Source: Haematobia irritans
Lineage: Eukaryota; Arthropoda; Insecta; Diptera; Muscidae
Length of the DNA stretch: 64,000 bases
Direction: 5' to 3'
NCBI RefSeq assembly: GCF_050003625.1
Contig: NC_134397.1
Location: 279,056,070 to 279,120,069 of the forward strand
Positions 28,201 to 34,357 of this stretch are shown one piece after another (the stretch's first letter is position 1; each line of letters opens with the position of its first letter). The notes beneath the pieces were generated by a model. It searched no databases. It was given only the letters and a program-made list of their open reading frames with translations, and had not been told where the DNA came from. The translations under genes were made by a program, and so were the position numbers.

Positions 28201-31200
28201 CCGAGTTTTTGACAGTTTCTACACTTTAGTGGATTTGGTATATGCTCAAATACTGTGCATATGTTGTAGCCTATTTTGATGCGTGAAGGGCGATGTATGT
28301 TATTAAACGTTATGACAGCTGCACCGGTGTCTACCAAATTACCATTTTCATTTCTTTTAATTTTGCGAAGTTCCATAATTAATCCGGGGTATTTCATGTT
28401 AATTTGGTTTACCAATTCTTCTTCGCTATAGCTTACAATTTTCTCGTAGAATATTTTGCCATAAGAACAGTTGAGTTTGTTGTGTAGAGTGATTCTAACG
28501 GGAACTATGTCAATGTGTTTTGCATTTAAGAATTTCTCTGCTGCTTTTAAGTTGTTGGCTTTTATGAGAAGATCCCCATTTTTTAACTCTGTTACTTCGC
28601 TGTACTCTTTACTGATGTGATCCAGGCCTTTACCAATTTGGAATATGTTGTGTGAACCTAGTGCTTTAGTTTCAGCAGATTTATCGTTTGAAATGGTGGA
28701 AGCTACTAAGTATCTTGGAAGGTGGTCATAGTTTTGTATTTCAGAAAAAGTGGATGGAGACTCATCTGTGCTTAGTTGAAGTTTTCTGTTTGGTTTTTTC
28801 CGTTTTTTGTCCGGGGAGGGGTCCAGTGTTTTATCACTGAACCTTGTTGTGGTTGGGGGGGTAAGCCCCATTCATTTTTATGTACGAGCAAAGTTCTTTG
28901 ATACTCTTTTATGTAATATAACGTAGAGAGCAAAACAAAAACAAAAAGAAAGAAGAGCGCGGGAGAAAAAGTGAGAGGTAAAATAAACTGTATTGGTGCC
29001 TTTGATTTGCTTCAACCGTGTCGACGCAAAAATGATGTTTGCTCGGCGATAGCCCAATCAAGACTGTGTATAATTAATTATATATTGTCTACTATTTTCA
29101 TATTTATATCACATAAATATTTATCACTTATTAAATATATTAAATTATTACACCTTAGAAGCGGGAATTTTTTTGTATATAACATCACATATGACGTTTA
29201 AACAAAGCAACATATAGCTGGTATTCGGTTTCAGGGTCAAGAGATTGAAACTGCCTATAAACAAATTCAATTTGTATGCGCTCTTTGTTAGAAAGTGCGA
29301 CCATGTTTACTTTAAAAACAAGATTTTTATGAAACCATTCAATTGAAAAAGAACTGGAATTGGTTACAAGATTGGTAGCAATTCACATTAAACGTACCCC
29401 ATTTTTTCAAATATTAACGTTTTATTCACTTACTTATAACTTTTAAAAAGGAGTATGGGAGCTATAGGGTAGCCACAAAGACCTAGAAATGGCATTTATA
29501 CCCAAAGGAAAGTACTTCACATAAATTCTAATTTACGACAAGCGTTACAACAACTTATTTTTTATATATCGGCGTTCGTAGTACGGTTTACGTTTTTGGT
29601 TCTAAGGCAGGCTTTTGCGCCAAGACTGTAAATTAAGAGAGCCAAATTATGGACTGAAAGGATCCAGGGCTTTGAATGCATTACATTTCGCCTTTTGAAA
29701 TTAATTGATTAAAAAATATAATTGCGAAAATAAATCAAAACTACTTTAATATTAAATATTAAAGGTGTTTCCATTTTCAAATATTAGTAATTTTATAAGT
29801 ATTTCGGACTATTTATGTTTTTTCATAATTTTTCTCTATTTTATCATACTGTTGTTAATAGAAAACTGCATTTTTTATACCAACCACCATAGAATGGTGA
29901 CGGGGGTATAACAAGTTTGTCATTCCGTTTGTAATACATCGAAATATCGATTTCCGACTATATAAAGTACATATATATTCTTGATCAGGGAGAAATTCCA
30001 AAACGATATAGCCATGTCCGTCTGTCCGTCTGTCTGGCTGTCTGTCTGTTGCAATCACGCTACAGTCTTCAATAATAAAGCAATCGTGCTGAAATTTCGC
30101 ACAAACTCGTCTTTTGTCTCCAGGCAGGTCAAGTTCGAAGATGGGCTATATCGGTCCAAGTTTTGATATAGTCCCCATACAAACCGATCTCCCGATTTGG
30201 GGTCTTGGGCTTAAAAAAACCTTAGTTTCTATCCAATTTGCTGACATTTCGCACAAACTCGTCTTTTGTCTGCAGGCAGGTCAAGTTCGAAGATGGGCTA
30301 TATCGGTCCAAGTTTTGATATAGTCCCCATATAAACCGACCTCCCGATTTGTGGTCTTGGGCTTATAAAAACCTTAGTTTCTATCCAATTTGCCTGAATT
30401 TGGAAATCTAGAGGTATTTTATGACCACAAAGAGGTGTGCCAAAAATGGTGAGTATCGGTCCATGTTTTGGTATAGCCCCCATATAGACCGATCTCCCGA
30501 TTATATTTCTAGGGCTTCTAGAATCGATAGTTTCTATCCAATTCGCCTAAAATTGGAAATCTAGAGGTATTTTAGCACCATAAAGAGGTGTGCCAAAAAC
30601 GGTGACTATCGGTTGATGTTTAGGTATAGCCCCCATATAGACCGATTTCCCGATTTTACTTCTTGGGCTTCTAGAATCCGTAGTTATTATCCAATTTGGT
30701 TGAAATTTGAAATCTAGAGGTATTTTAGTACCATAAAAAGGTGTGCTAAAAATGGTGAGTATCGGTCCAGGTTTTGGTATATCCGCCATATAGACCGATC
30801 TCCCGATATGGGGTCTTGGGCTTATAGAATCCGTAGTTTTTATCCAATTTGCCTGAAATTGGAAATCTAGAGGTATTTTAGAACAATAAAGAAGTGTGCT
30901 GAAAATGGTGAGTATCGGTCCATGTTTTGGTATAGCCCCCATATAGACCGATCTCCAGTTTTTACTTCTTGGGCGTCTAAAATCTGTAGTTTTTATTCAA
31001 TTTGCCTGAAATTAGAAATTAAGAGGTATTTTAAAACCCTATAGAGGTGTGCTGAAAATGATGAGTATCGGACCATGTTTTTATATAGCCCCTATATAGA
31101 CCAATCTCCAGATTTTATTCTTGGGCTTATAGAAACCATACTTTTTATCCAACTTGCCTCAAATTGGAAATCTAGAGGTATTTTAGGACCATAAAAAGGT

Positions 31201-34159
31201 ATGCCGAAAATGGTGAGTATAGGTCCATGTTTTGATATAGCCATCAGATAGACCGATCTCCCGATATTACTTTTTGGGCTTCTAGAAACCGTGATTGTTG
31301 TCCACTTTGCCTGAAATCGAAAATCTGGAGGTTTTTAGGAATATAAATAGGTGTGCAAGAAATGATTTTTATTAATGATTCTAGAATCCGTAGTTTTTAT
31401 CTAATTTGCCTGAAATGAGAAATCTAGAGGTAGTTTAGGACCTTAAATATGAGAGCCGAAAATGGCGTGTATTGGTCCATGTTTTGGTTTATCTCCCAAT
31501 CAGACCGATCTCCCGATTTAATTTCTTGGGCTTTTGGAAACCATAGTTTTTTTCAAATTTGCATAAAGTTTTAAACGTAGAAGTATTTTAGGAACATAAG
31601 GAGGATATGCCGAAAATGGTGAATATAGGTCCATGTGCACTGATAATGAAAATTGCTTGAAACTGAATTATAGTTTCCAGATTTTACTTCTGGTAATCAT
31701 TTAAATAATGGGGGTAAAAATCTACAGATGTTAGATTTTAAATCAAGGCGTTATTTCATCGTTTTCTTGCACACTTGGCACACGATGTTTATAATTCCTC
31801 TAAAACTCAAACAAATATGGTTCTTATAAATCCAGAATCTGATCTAGTCTTTATAGGTAAAATCTTTGAATTTATCTTCGGGAAGTGTACTGGTTGAACT
31901 GATCTGGTTGTCATCAAATGCCCTTGAAATTTTCACAGGAAACTATAATATTTGATTCATGGTGGTGGGTATTTAAGATTCGGCCCGGTCGAACTTATTG
32001 TTTTTGCTAAAACAGCAAATATTCTGATGAAAAAACTAAACTTTTCTGCAGACCCAAAACAATTATACATTTAAGCAGACCAAAACTGTCGCATAATAAC
32101 ATACACATGAGAGCTCCAAAAACCTTCAAACCTTTAGACACAAATAATAGTTTTTGATTATGTAATAACATAAGTTTCAAATTACAATTTAGTTAAAATA
32201 TATTTTTTAAATTAAACGGACCATGATATATGTATACACTAACTTTGATCTGCGTGTAAATGTAACTAACAGAAATATTTAATAATAAATATTAGTCCTG
32301 AACCCTAAAATATCTCATGTCAAAGTCTAAAGAATTTATAGAACTCATTAAGCTTCCTCTGTCATTTGTTAATGAATTAGAAATTTAGTCGATCGTCTTC
32401 CAGAACTAATTCACCATTTCATTTTTTCAGAAGTGATGTTTATCAAAAGCCTTTAGCATTGAGATTACCGCTAATTTCTATCAACTTGTACTTTGTCCCT
32501 CATTTGTTTTCTTTCTTTTCTTAAAAAAAAAGCAATTCTCGTTGAGAAATTGGGTGAATCATATTCGCAACGGAATTTACACGTCATGCTAACAAGCAAA
32601 CTCATTGTAAATTTATTTGAGACGTCTAATACCATGGTATGAACTTCAAATAAATAAATACGATTTTTGTGCAATGTAAAGAGCAGTTCGAAAATAATTA
32701 CCAAACTTTTTATTTTAAGAGATTTAGAAGAAAAAACAAAATCAAATTATTACAAAATTACTTAAACTTTGAAAAACTTACACTGCTGCTGCCACCACCC
32801 ATGCCATCGAATTTAAAAGAATAATAATTTTGTTTGTATTGCATAAGATGCCAGTAAATTTGATAATAAATTGTATAATTTAATATATTCTTGTAAAATT
32901 GATTTATTGTAATTTATAGACTTGTTTTTGTAAAATTTTAGAATTTTTTTTTTTATTTTCTTCATATGAAACTTTGTATTCAGCCATTTAACTTTGTAGT
33001 TATCGATGAACGCCTGTCAACAACACATCATGTAAATAATTAACAAGAAGGCTTGTATTATTGCATAATTGATTGGCTACGCACACACGCACACACACAG
33101 ACAATTGGCTAAGTATTCTACCCTGAAGATGCTCTACCCTATGAGAAAAAAATTATAGAAAATATTTTTGCTGTTTTTTTTATTATTAATATTTACATTT
33201 ATATCTCCCCCTATCTGTTTAGCCCCATTGTGTTGATAGCTACTTATAGCCTGGAAACATACTATGATGGATCCATTGTGGCTGTGTGTTACACTTCGGC
33301 TGATACATTTTGGAGTGCATTCTACTTCATTGCAAGTATAACAGTATTCTTCCTGATACCATTTGCCATTCTGGTACTCTTGTACACGGCCATAGCTTAT
33401 AAATTGCTACGAAGGCATTCGGAATTTCAACGACCTACATCGCCACAAACTACTACCATGGGTCCGGGTACTACTTCTGCGGCTACAACAACTATAACTC
33501 CATCCCCTTCAAAAGCGCAACTGTCCACTCGAAGAGGTACCACTGCCAATGTCAACAGTCATCCGCAGAATAACAATCTACGTAAGCATCGCCAGCAAGT
33601 TATCTTTATGTTGGTCGCTGTGGTCGCCAGTTTTTTTGTTTGCCTTTTACCCTTTCGAGCGTTTACTCTATGGGTAATTGCCAGTTCAAACGAAGACGTT
33701 GTGTCTCTTGGCCTAGAAGGCTACTATAATATTCTATACTTCTGCCGCATTATGTTGTATCTCAATTCCGCCCTTAACCCCATACTTTACAATTTGATGT
33801 CATCGAAATTTCGCACCGGTTTCTGGCGCCTGATGATATCATGCTGCCGCAGCCATAAACATAAACGCCGCCTTTGTACTCGTCACGTTCCCACGTACAC
33901 GAAGCGTGAACAAAACCATTTGACCAGTGATCGTAGTTTAAGATCAAGACGGCCTCTAAGACGAGAGGCAACATTCTTGGTCAATTCCATATCCACATCA
34001 TCGGGAACAGAGCGTACCTCAACTACATGGCGGAGTGGTGGAAGCTTGACCACATCCACGACGGCAACCGGAAATAACAAACCTCTGGAATCACATTCTC
34101 TGGCAGCAACCATAACGGATATGGGTACTGCAGCCATTACGACAATGTATTTCAATTAG
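482..34159 (+). CDS. ETHR: Ecdysis-triggering hormone receptor gene (class A GPCR) with alternative terminal exons
   Basis: Encodes a rhodopsin-family plasma-membrane receptor for ecdysis-triggering hormone, which in insects triggers the moulting behaviour sequence in peptidergic neurons. Shared CDS exons are 482-1228, 3348-3510 and 3627-3807 (TM1-TM4, residues 1-363; codon 364 is split). They splice to 9915-10893 (689 aa in total) or to 33223-34159 (675 aa). All junctions are GT-AG and phases match: the third exon ends in AG, and T (proximal exon) or C (distal exon) completes a serine codon. Class A marks are an ERY motif after TM3 (about 328-330), a TM3 cysteine at 304, an extracellular-loop-2 cysteine in both alternative exons, and NPILY in TM7. 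The two-isoform architecture by alternative 3' exons is the known organisation of Drosophila ETHR (CG5911). I cannot tell from sequence alone which exon is isoform A and which B. A related neuropeptide receptor is the main alternative. Confidence 0.85.
1480..2340 (-). mobile_element. Decayed Penelope-like retroelement fragment (RT C-terminus and GIY-YIG region)
   Basis: Read on the minus strand, 2340 to 1873 encodes the end of a Penelope-type reverse transcriptase (motifs LPYLDIVVQR, WYQKKTASGR, NFHSNHP). In another frame, 1960-1480 continues with YVPGFSERIEK, LFSKTKTK, VLYKIKCDGDE and, after a stop, YFGTTRSKLKTRFSAHKSD, the region of the GIY-YIG endonuclease. A frameshift near 1960 and several stops show it is dead. 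The N-terminal two thirds are missing. It lies antisense in ETHR intron 1. Confidence 0.8.
2440..2870. repeat. AT-rich repeat block with ACATATATGTTT-like units
   Basis: Many short palindromic variants of AAACATATATGTTT occur through this part of ETHR intron 1 and account for the short reading frames across it. Termini are not clear, so I do not assign a family. Confidence 0.5.
2911..2985 (-). repeat. 3' tail of a SINE-like dispersed repeat
   Basis: On the minus strand this reads CACAATGGATTG, AGTCTAAGTGAGCCTG, CGGGCTGCCACTTTAACC. It matches the tail of the composite repeat at 36749-36810 on the plus strand. Only the tail is present here. Confidence 0.6.
3348..3510 (+). CDS. ETHR: ETHR exon 2: TM1 end, TM2, first extracellular loop
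   Basis: 54 codons plus one base, with acceptor TTTGTGCAG and donor GTGAGT. It contains the TM2 signature NLSIADLLVLLVCTPTVLVE, with the conserved LxxAD aspartate, and ends at the TM3 cysteine codon (residue 304), which is split across the intron. Confidence 0.9.
3627..3807 (+). CDS. ETHR: ETHR exon 3: TM3 and TM4
   Basis: 181 bases from acceptor ATACAG to donor GTAAGT. It encodes residues 305-363, with TM3 (VAHASVLTILAISFERYYAI) and TM4 (ILICSLAWGIAAL). It ends two bases into the serine codon that either alternative exon completes. This is the last shared exon; intron 2 before it is only 116 bp. Confidence 0.9.
3808..4717 (+). other. Start of ETHR intron 3, no recognised element
   Basis: Ordinary AT-rich intronic sequence after the exon 3 donor. 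I see no coding exon or repeat termini. Confidence 0.5.
4720..6489. mobile_element. TIR element (TA target) with ACAAATTTGTTG-rich subterminal parts
   Basis: The ends are imperfect inverted repeats: CACACAAAAAAATAA at the left and the complement CACAGATAAAAATAA at the right, each flanked by TA (4718-4719, 6490-6491). Both subterminal regions (4735-4900 and 6190-6480) are full of variants of caacaaatttgttg. There is no transposase ORF. It is non-autonomous, and hosts a second TIR element at 4941-5657. Confidence 0.55.
4941..5657. mobile_element. Nested MITE with long degenerate inverted repeats
   Basis: The left end GGGGCCAAATCACCGCA and the right end TGCGGTGATTTGGCCCC are inverted copies. 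The similarity runs inward for about 100 bp, including a second GGATCACCGCA block on each side (5018-5030 and 5588-5600). Short reading frames on both strands here are shadows of the repeat. I could not define a target duplication. Confidence 0.6.
6495..9460 (+). other. ETHR intron 3 interior, mostly unassigned
   Basis: About 3 kb without a recognisable gene. The only repeat hint is 6570-6600, where a terminus similar to the MITE at 35003-35214 occurs (GAACATAGTAC). The rest looks like unique AT-rich intron. Neither of the reading frames around 8310-8720 resembles a protein family. Confidence 0.4.
9463..9600. repeat. SINE-head-like repeat with GTGAGTGAGCGTGAGT units
   Basis: Begins GGAGCCAAAGTGGTGCAATG, close to the head of the SINE-like repeat at 34405, then continues with GTGAG/GTGCGTGAG simple units and their inverse. 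It lies about 300 bp before the proximal ETHR exon. Confidence 0.4.
9915..10893 (+). CDS. ETHR: ETHR alternative terminal exon, proximal (TM5-TM7 and tail)
   Basis: Acceptor AATACAG at 9908-9914; the first base completes serine 364. It adds 325 residues: loop 2 with its cysteine (VPVCLTQAL), TM5, third loop, TM6 (VVLSFFLCLLPFR), TM7 (SAINPILYNLM), then a cytoplasmic tail of roughly 170 residues rich in Thr/Asn/Ser with a His stretch. TM5-7 are clearly homologous to the distal exon at 33223, so the pair arose by duplication of a terminal exon. Stop TAA is at 10891-10893. Confidence 0.88.
10894..11322 (+). promoter_or_regulatory. 3' UTR and poly(A) signal of the proximal ETHR isoform
   Basis: AT-rich sequence after the stop, with TATG-type simple repeats near 11085-11110. 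A canonical AATAAA lies at 11317-11322; a second possible signal occurs near 11614. Use of this site would end the proximal isoform before the distal exon is transcribed. Confidence 0.45.
11323..13645 (+). other. Intronic region after the proximal ETHR exon
   Basis: AT-rich sequence with no supported gene. The reading frames at 11408-11614 and 12627-13228 have no protein-like composition or family motif. I see no transposon termini. Confidence 0.4.
13646..14140 (+). mobile_element. TIR element (MITE), first copy of an inverted pair
   Basis: Starts TACACTCAAAAAAAAGTGAA and ends GTGTTCACTGTATTTTCAGTGTA. Its left part matches the right part of the element at 14233-14562 in reverse orientation, and its right part matches that element's left part, so the two are head-to-head copies of one family. 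Confidence 0.6.
14233..14562 (-). mobile_element. TIR element (MITE), second copy of an inverted pair
   Basis: Begins TACACTCAAAAAAAGGTGAAC and ends GTCACTTTTTTGTTAAGTGTA. It is shorter than the copy at 13646-14140 and reversed. Together they could form a large foldback around the 92-bp spacer. Confidence 0.6.
14563..15545 (+). other. ETHR intron 3, no recognised element
   Basis: AT-rich, with no gene or repeat termini that I can support. The 67-codon minus-strand frame at 14995-15198 is low-complexity. Confidence 0.4.
15546..16766 (+). mobile_element. Helentron/DINE-like non-autonomous element, family 1, copy A
   Basis: The subterminal inverted repeat TATACCCTTCACCACT (15549-15564) matches the complement of AGTGGTGCAGGGTATA (16707-16722) at 15 of 16 positions. 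A GC-rich hairpin (AGTCGGCCCCGCCCGACT, 16727-16744) follows near the 3' end, which finishes CTTACTTGTTTT. Between them are four imperfect ~150-bp units, each with a version of AGATATAGCTCCCATATATA (near 15851, 16000, 16149, 16302). This layout is that of Helentron-associated INE/DINE elements. No protein is encoded. Confidence 0.7.
15688..15725. repeat. GTCT microsatellite inside copy A
   Basis: About nine tandem GTCT/GTCC units after the 5' part of the element. The same GTCTGTCC tract occurs at the equivalent place in family 2 (30008-30050). Confidence 0.8.
16767..17060 (-). repeat. Penelope-type terminal repeat carrying a hammerhead ribozyme, copy 1
   Basis: About 290 bp similar to 44985-45215. 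Shared blocks on the plus strand include GATTTCAGCTTAAAACCAT, ATAGACTGCAAGA and CATTCCTCATCAGCATCCTC. It directly abuts the 3' end of the Helentron-like copy A. It encodes no protein. Assignment to a Penelope-like element rests on the hammerhead, a known feature of these elements' terminal repeats. Confidence 0.6.
16885..16949 (-). ncRNA. Hammerhead ribozyme motif (copy 1)
   Basis: The minus strand reads in order: stem I strand ending GGATG, core CTGATGA, stem II GGAAT/ATTCC with a 6-base loop, core GAAA, a tiny stem III (AC/GU) with a 4-base loop, the cleavage triplet GTC, then stem I return CAAC...CTTGCAG pairing with CTGCAAG. All core residues are present. Stem I has a mismatch next to the cleavage site (GATG against CAAC), so activity may be weak. 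The small stem III matches minimal Penelope-type hammerheads. It lies antisense to ETHR. Confidence 0.75.
17061..20910 (+). other. ETHR intron 3 between the two inverted family-1 elements
   Basis: 3.8 kb without a supported gene. Repeated AAAAGTCGAC-type motifs occur around 17390-17440 and 19925-20075, suggesting remnants of one dispersed family. A short GA/GT microsatellite is at 20595-20630. Reading frames here are short and low-complexity. Confidence 0.4.
20911..22090 (-). mobile_element. Helentron/DINE-like element, family 1, copy B (inverted)
   Basis: Reverse-oriented relative of copy A. It begins AAAACAAGTAAGGAAAGTCT, with the GTCGGGCGGGGCCGAC hairpin, and ends near GCGCAGGGTATAAA. Stretches of over 100 bp are nearly identical to copy A in inverse orientation (for example 21000-21360 against 16320-16690). 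It carries more ~150-bp units with GGGAGCTATATCTAAATCTG. The pair forms an inverted repeat spaced by 4.1 kb. Confidence 0.72.
22091..23537 (+). other. ETHR intron 3, no recognised element
   Basis: AT-rich intronic sequence up to the left target duplication of the I element. No gene or terminal repeats found. Confidence 0.4.
23538..23550. repeat. Left target-site duplication of the I element
   Basis: TAATTAATTATAT, identical to 29071-29083 at the other end. The sequence is simple, so the exact boundary could shift by a base or two. Confidence 0.65.
23747..27391 (-). CDS. I-element ORF2: endonuclease, reverse transcriptase and RNase H (1214 aa), YADN variant
   Basis: The N-terminus is an apurinic-type endonuclease (LQWNIQG, ALQETHI, LGDLNAHSTVWGS, SGDHFPIL). 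RT follows (YRPISLLPIMSK, SSDLEKAFDRV, GIPQGSPLS), then RNase H (LYTDGSFDG, SAELAAI, CTDSLSVAKAI, GNEYADEIAK), then a Cys/His motif (CSFCDDYLSVKHILSDC). The RT catalytic box reads YADN rather than YADD (codons GAT AAC near 25366-25372), so one metal-binding aspartate is replaced. By family knowledge this should abolish polymerisation, although the frame is otherwise open. Confidence 0.87.
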   Translation of the reverse strand: MNMTNLDVKILQWNIQGFLCHKFALEMLVAKHKPNIIALQETHIIERNSHLLHLPGYSVLYHNKNYNYAKAGIAIFIKNGLHFLPSTTSTDTLLFQTLTVDIGHPTTITNIYREHDIILSAEAIDRIPFVRTGYNIVLGDLNAHSTVWGSSTDSPQGNLWVNFAEDRDLVFLNDGSPTLLSTRNTFTAIDVTMCSPDLAPNISWCRLDLPESGDHFPILISTCSPTYSRNFIPRFIVKRANWPLFRSKLSQFNDSFEHSDDVNREAAQIGRLFRKAANESIPLTRKPSNRNNPIWFNRYIGRLIYIRNKAWIAFRRSRSNENCRLYRRACAMVKRECKISKRQTWTNFLNSLDPFLDIRLLWDRVKRLRSPKFLCFPMITVSRRSISNPQEIACEFASFWSSLSSDEAFDPAIIRDKFSIVSTIASNGDHFPGMTQDIDVSELNRILMTLKGSTPSRDKLCYPMVNNAPIIIKERICKLYNNIIQSGTYPQDWKTATLSPIPKPGKDHNRLEGYRPISLLPIMSKILEKIIARRFVTYTHDKISQIQHAFIPRHGVHSICHQIEEKLRNNISNRKHSILMSSDLEKAFDRVILTPIISELGRWGMNSSILHLLHSFLSNRRIVVKIDGHYSQTFELDNGIPQGSPLSVVLYNIYANSLAYTMVTHPTVDYVGIYADNIFAIFSGNHDDIDFNMNSFNNRVQDWARYSGAIIPDSKTELLHVCRKRNCRIDILRLGNDDISVKTRLKVLGIIFTKNLLWNDQTTYLVSKLTKVNNLLRLICSRNKGPHMDVAVHICRSLVSGILSHGITLYGWTSRSNISKLDTSMNKCYRTATGLLRSTPIESLRHEGKFKSFSELHEKYCICLASRAITMIGDGLHQSFWEHIENGPRLPVSAIGRIKNLLSDFDISIPDRPVKLFDFNDKILFDDSLSEYNKNITAPHVYKTLLVEKMTFYNPQTVLYTDGSFDGIRTGFSVIRRSGQNFCIIKECRLPDRVGIFSAELAAIASAVAYASGQPGRTLICTDSLSVAKAIQSNKGHVFDHLIFHASRADIIIMWIPSHVDISGNEYADEIAKRSLNSNQIFTPPSFHKVITTPFLSKKVYINTRNWCDSNVFLSLIDPAISRSNYNPRLSRSECIFLARLRVNKTLFNTQHYYDQTEPVKCSFCDDYLSVKHILSDCPSSRINIPIRSILDCSLKIMIPKIRESLRIHGISNI
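27426..28871 (-). CDS. I-element ORF1: gag-like nucleic-acid-binding protein (481 aa)
   Basis: Carries a CCHC zinc knuckle CRNCQKLGHTKNHC, followed by two looser Cys/His clusters (CGECAQPPPHDVC; CVNCNIESHTSNDPKC). This is the triple-knuckle layout of I/Jockey ORF1 proteins, which coat the retrotransposon RNA. The C-terminal third is Ser/Asn/Thr-rich and low-complexity. The ORF is intact from ATG to stop. ORF2 starts 34 bp after its stop. Confidence 0.85.
   Translation of the reverse strand: MGLTPPTTTRFSDKTLDPSPDKKRKKPNRKLQLSTDESPSTFSEIQNYDHLPRYLVASTISNDKSAETKALGSHNIFQIGKGLDHISKEYSEVTELKNGDLLIKANNLKAAEKFLNAKHIDIVPVRITLHNKLNCSYGKIFYEKIVSYSEEELVNQINMKYPGLIMELRKIKRNENGNLVDTGAAVITFNNIHRPSRIKIGYNICTVFEHIPNPLKCRNCQKLGHTKNHCKKIALCGECAQPPPHDVCNRKFCVNCNIESHTSNDPKCPTFLKHKSVNKIKINNRCTVREAWKIFNSNPSAHLITPHTPKATYAQVTSNYDSTKNQNTKSHSTEYTPPPNSLSSPPQHIIQQPTNSPQPTTSSSLINSSSSKIANNSTISANNSEKTTTTTSKYSNENNETHNQNSFSSNNFNNSEPTSSSTSKSDNLSTNPLESPPRDNSEIDDIEMSPCSQAFKKFPDLKVLITPETYRKTSSKSNYKS
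29071..29083. repeat. Right target-site duplication of the I element
   Basis: TAATTAATTATAT, directly next to the 5' end of the element (TACACAGTCTTGATTGGG on the minus strand). Confidence 0.65.
29084..29870 (+). other. ETHR intron 3 between the I element and family-2 element
   Basis: No supported gene. Minus strand 29305-29225 reads MVALSNKERIQIEF..., which faintly resembles the N-terminal helix-turn-helix start of an insect transposase, but it is too short to assign. Confidence 0.35.
29871..32006 (+). mobile_element. Helentron/DINE-like element, family 2, with a ~152-bp tandem array
   Basis: The subterminal inverted repeat TACCAACCACCAT (29878-29890) pairs with ATGGTGGTGGGTA (31959-31971) at 12 of 13 positions. 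A 5' palindrome around ACCACCATAGAATGGTG and a 3' GC-rich hairpin (TTCGGCCCGGTCGAA, about 31979-31993) precede the end ACTTATTGTTTTT. This is the same design as the elements at 15546 and 20911 but a different sequence family. The reading frames inside (for example 30547-30942, minus) come from the repeats and have no protein character. Confidence 0.7.
30165..31530 (+). repeat. Tandem array, ~152-bp period, about nine units
   Basis: The key phrase CCCCATATAGACCGATCTCC recurs near 30174, 30323, 30477, 30629, 30783, 30934, 31087, 31240 and 31490, and each is followed by TTGGGCTT. Spacings are about 149-155 bp until the last, which is longer because a unit is rearranged. Units differ from each other by several per cent or more. 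Confidence 0.8.
32008..32222 (+). repeat. Dispersed repeat shared with 36895-37210
   Basis: Both tracts begin GCTAAAACAGCAA and share a later block TTTTTGATTATGYAATAACA before a sequence ending AACGGAC. It directly follows the family-2 element. This one is probably a partial copy of the TIR element at 36817-37707. Confidence 0.45.
32223..33222 (+). other. Last kilobase of ETHR intron 3 before the distal exon
   Basis: AT-rich, with a short CA repeat at 33080-33100. The polypyrimidine tract and acceptor of the distal exon lie at 33165-33222. No gene found. Confidence 0.5.
33223..34159 (+). CDS. ETHR: ETHR alternative terminal exon, distal (TM5-TM7 and tail)
   Basis: Acceptor CTGTTTAG at 33215-33222; its first C completes serine 364. 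It adds 311 residues: loop 2 cysteine (VAVCYT), TM5, a longer third loop with a Thr/Pro-rich insert, TM6 (VVASFFVCLLPFR), TM7 (SALNPILYNLM) and a basic Ser/Thr-rich tail. It is the same module as the proximal exon, 22.3 kb downstream of it. Using it means skipping the proximal exon and removing a 29.4-kb intron full of transposons. Confidence 0.88.
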
Positions 34160-34357
34160 TCAATGCTGTCATAAGGAAAATATTACCAAATTTCTTCCAA
34201 TTTACGTATACATCCATTACATATTCACATCTCCATGTCGTATATACATACACATAAAAAAATATATATAAATACATATAAATATTATATCATATAGTAT
34301 AAAATATAATTAACAATAGTTTATGATGGTATTCAATTCAGAATGAAAAGAAATAAA
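34160..34357 (+). promoter_or_regulatory. 3' UTR and poly(A) signal of the distal ETHR isoform
   Basis: Short AT-rich 3' UTR; an AATAAA is present at 34352-34357, about 195 bases after the stop. A SINE-like repeat starts about 50 bases later. Confidence 0.45.

Larger units (their letters stand above)
23551..29070 (-). mobile_element. Near full-length I-clade LINE retrotransposon
   Basis: A 5520-bp insertion on the minus strand: 5' UTR (29070 to 28872), ORF1 (28871-27426), a 34-bp gap, ORF2 (27391-23747), and a 3' UTR ending in a TAAA-rich tail (complement of 23551-23575). The sequence TAATTAATTATAT occurs on both sides (23538-23550 and 29071-29083) and is read as a 13-bp target duplication. 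A C-terminal RNase H after RT is typical of the I clade. Both ORFs are free of stops, which suggests a young copy. It is antisense to ETHR, between the two alternative exons. Confidence 0.88.

Noticed and set aside
29219..29330. Possible transposase N-terminus (MVALSNKERIQIEF) on the minus strand
   Set aside because: About 27 residues only, with no matching continuation; too short to distinguish from chance.
30547..30942. A 131-codon minus-strand frame of repeated MGAIPKHGPIL-like units
   Set aside because: It is a shadow of the ~152-bp tandem array, because near-identical units stay in frame by chance; there is no evidence of a protein.
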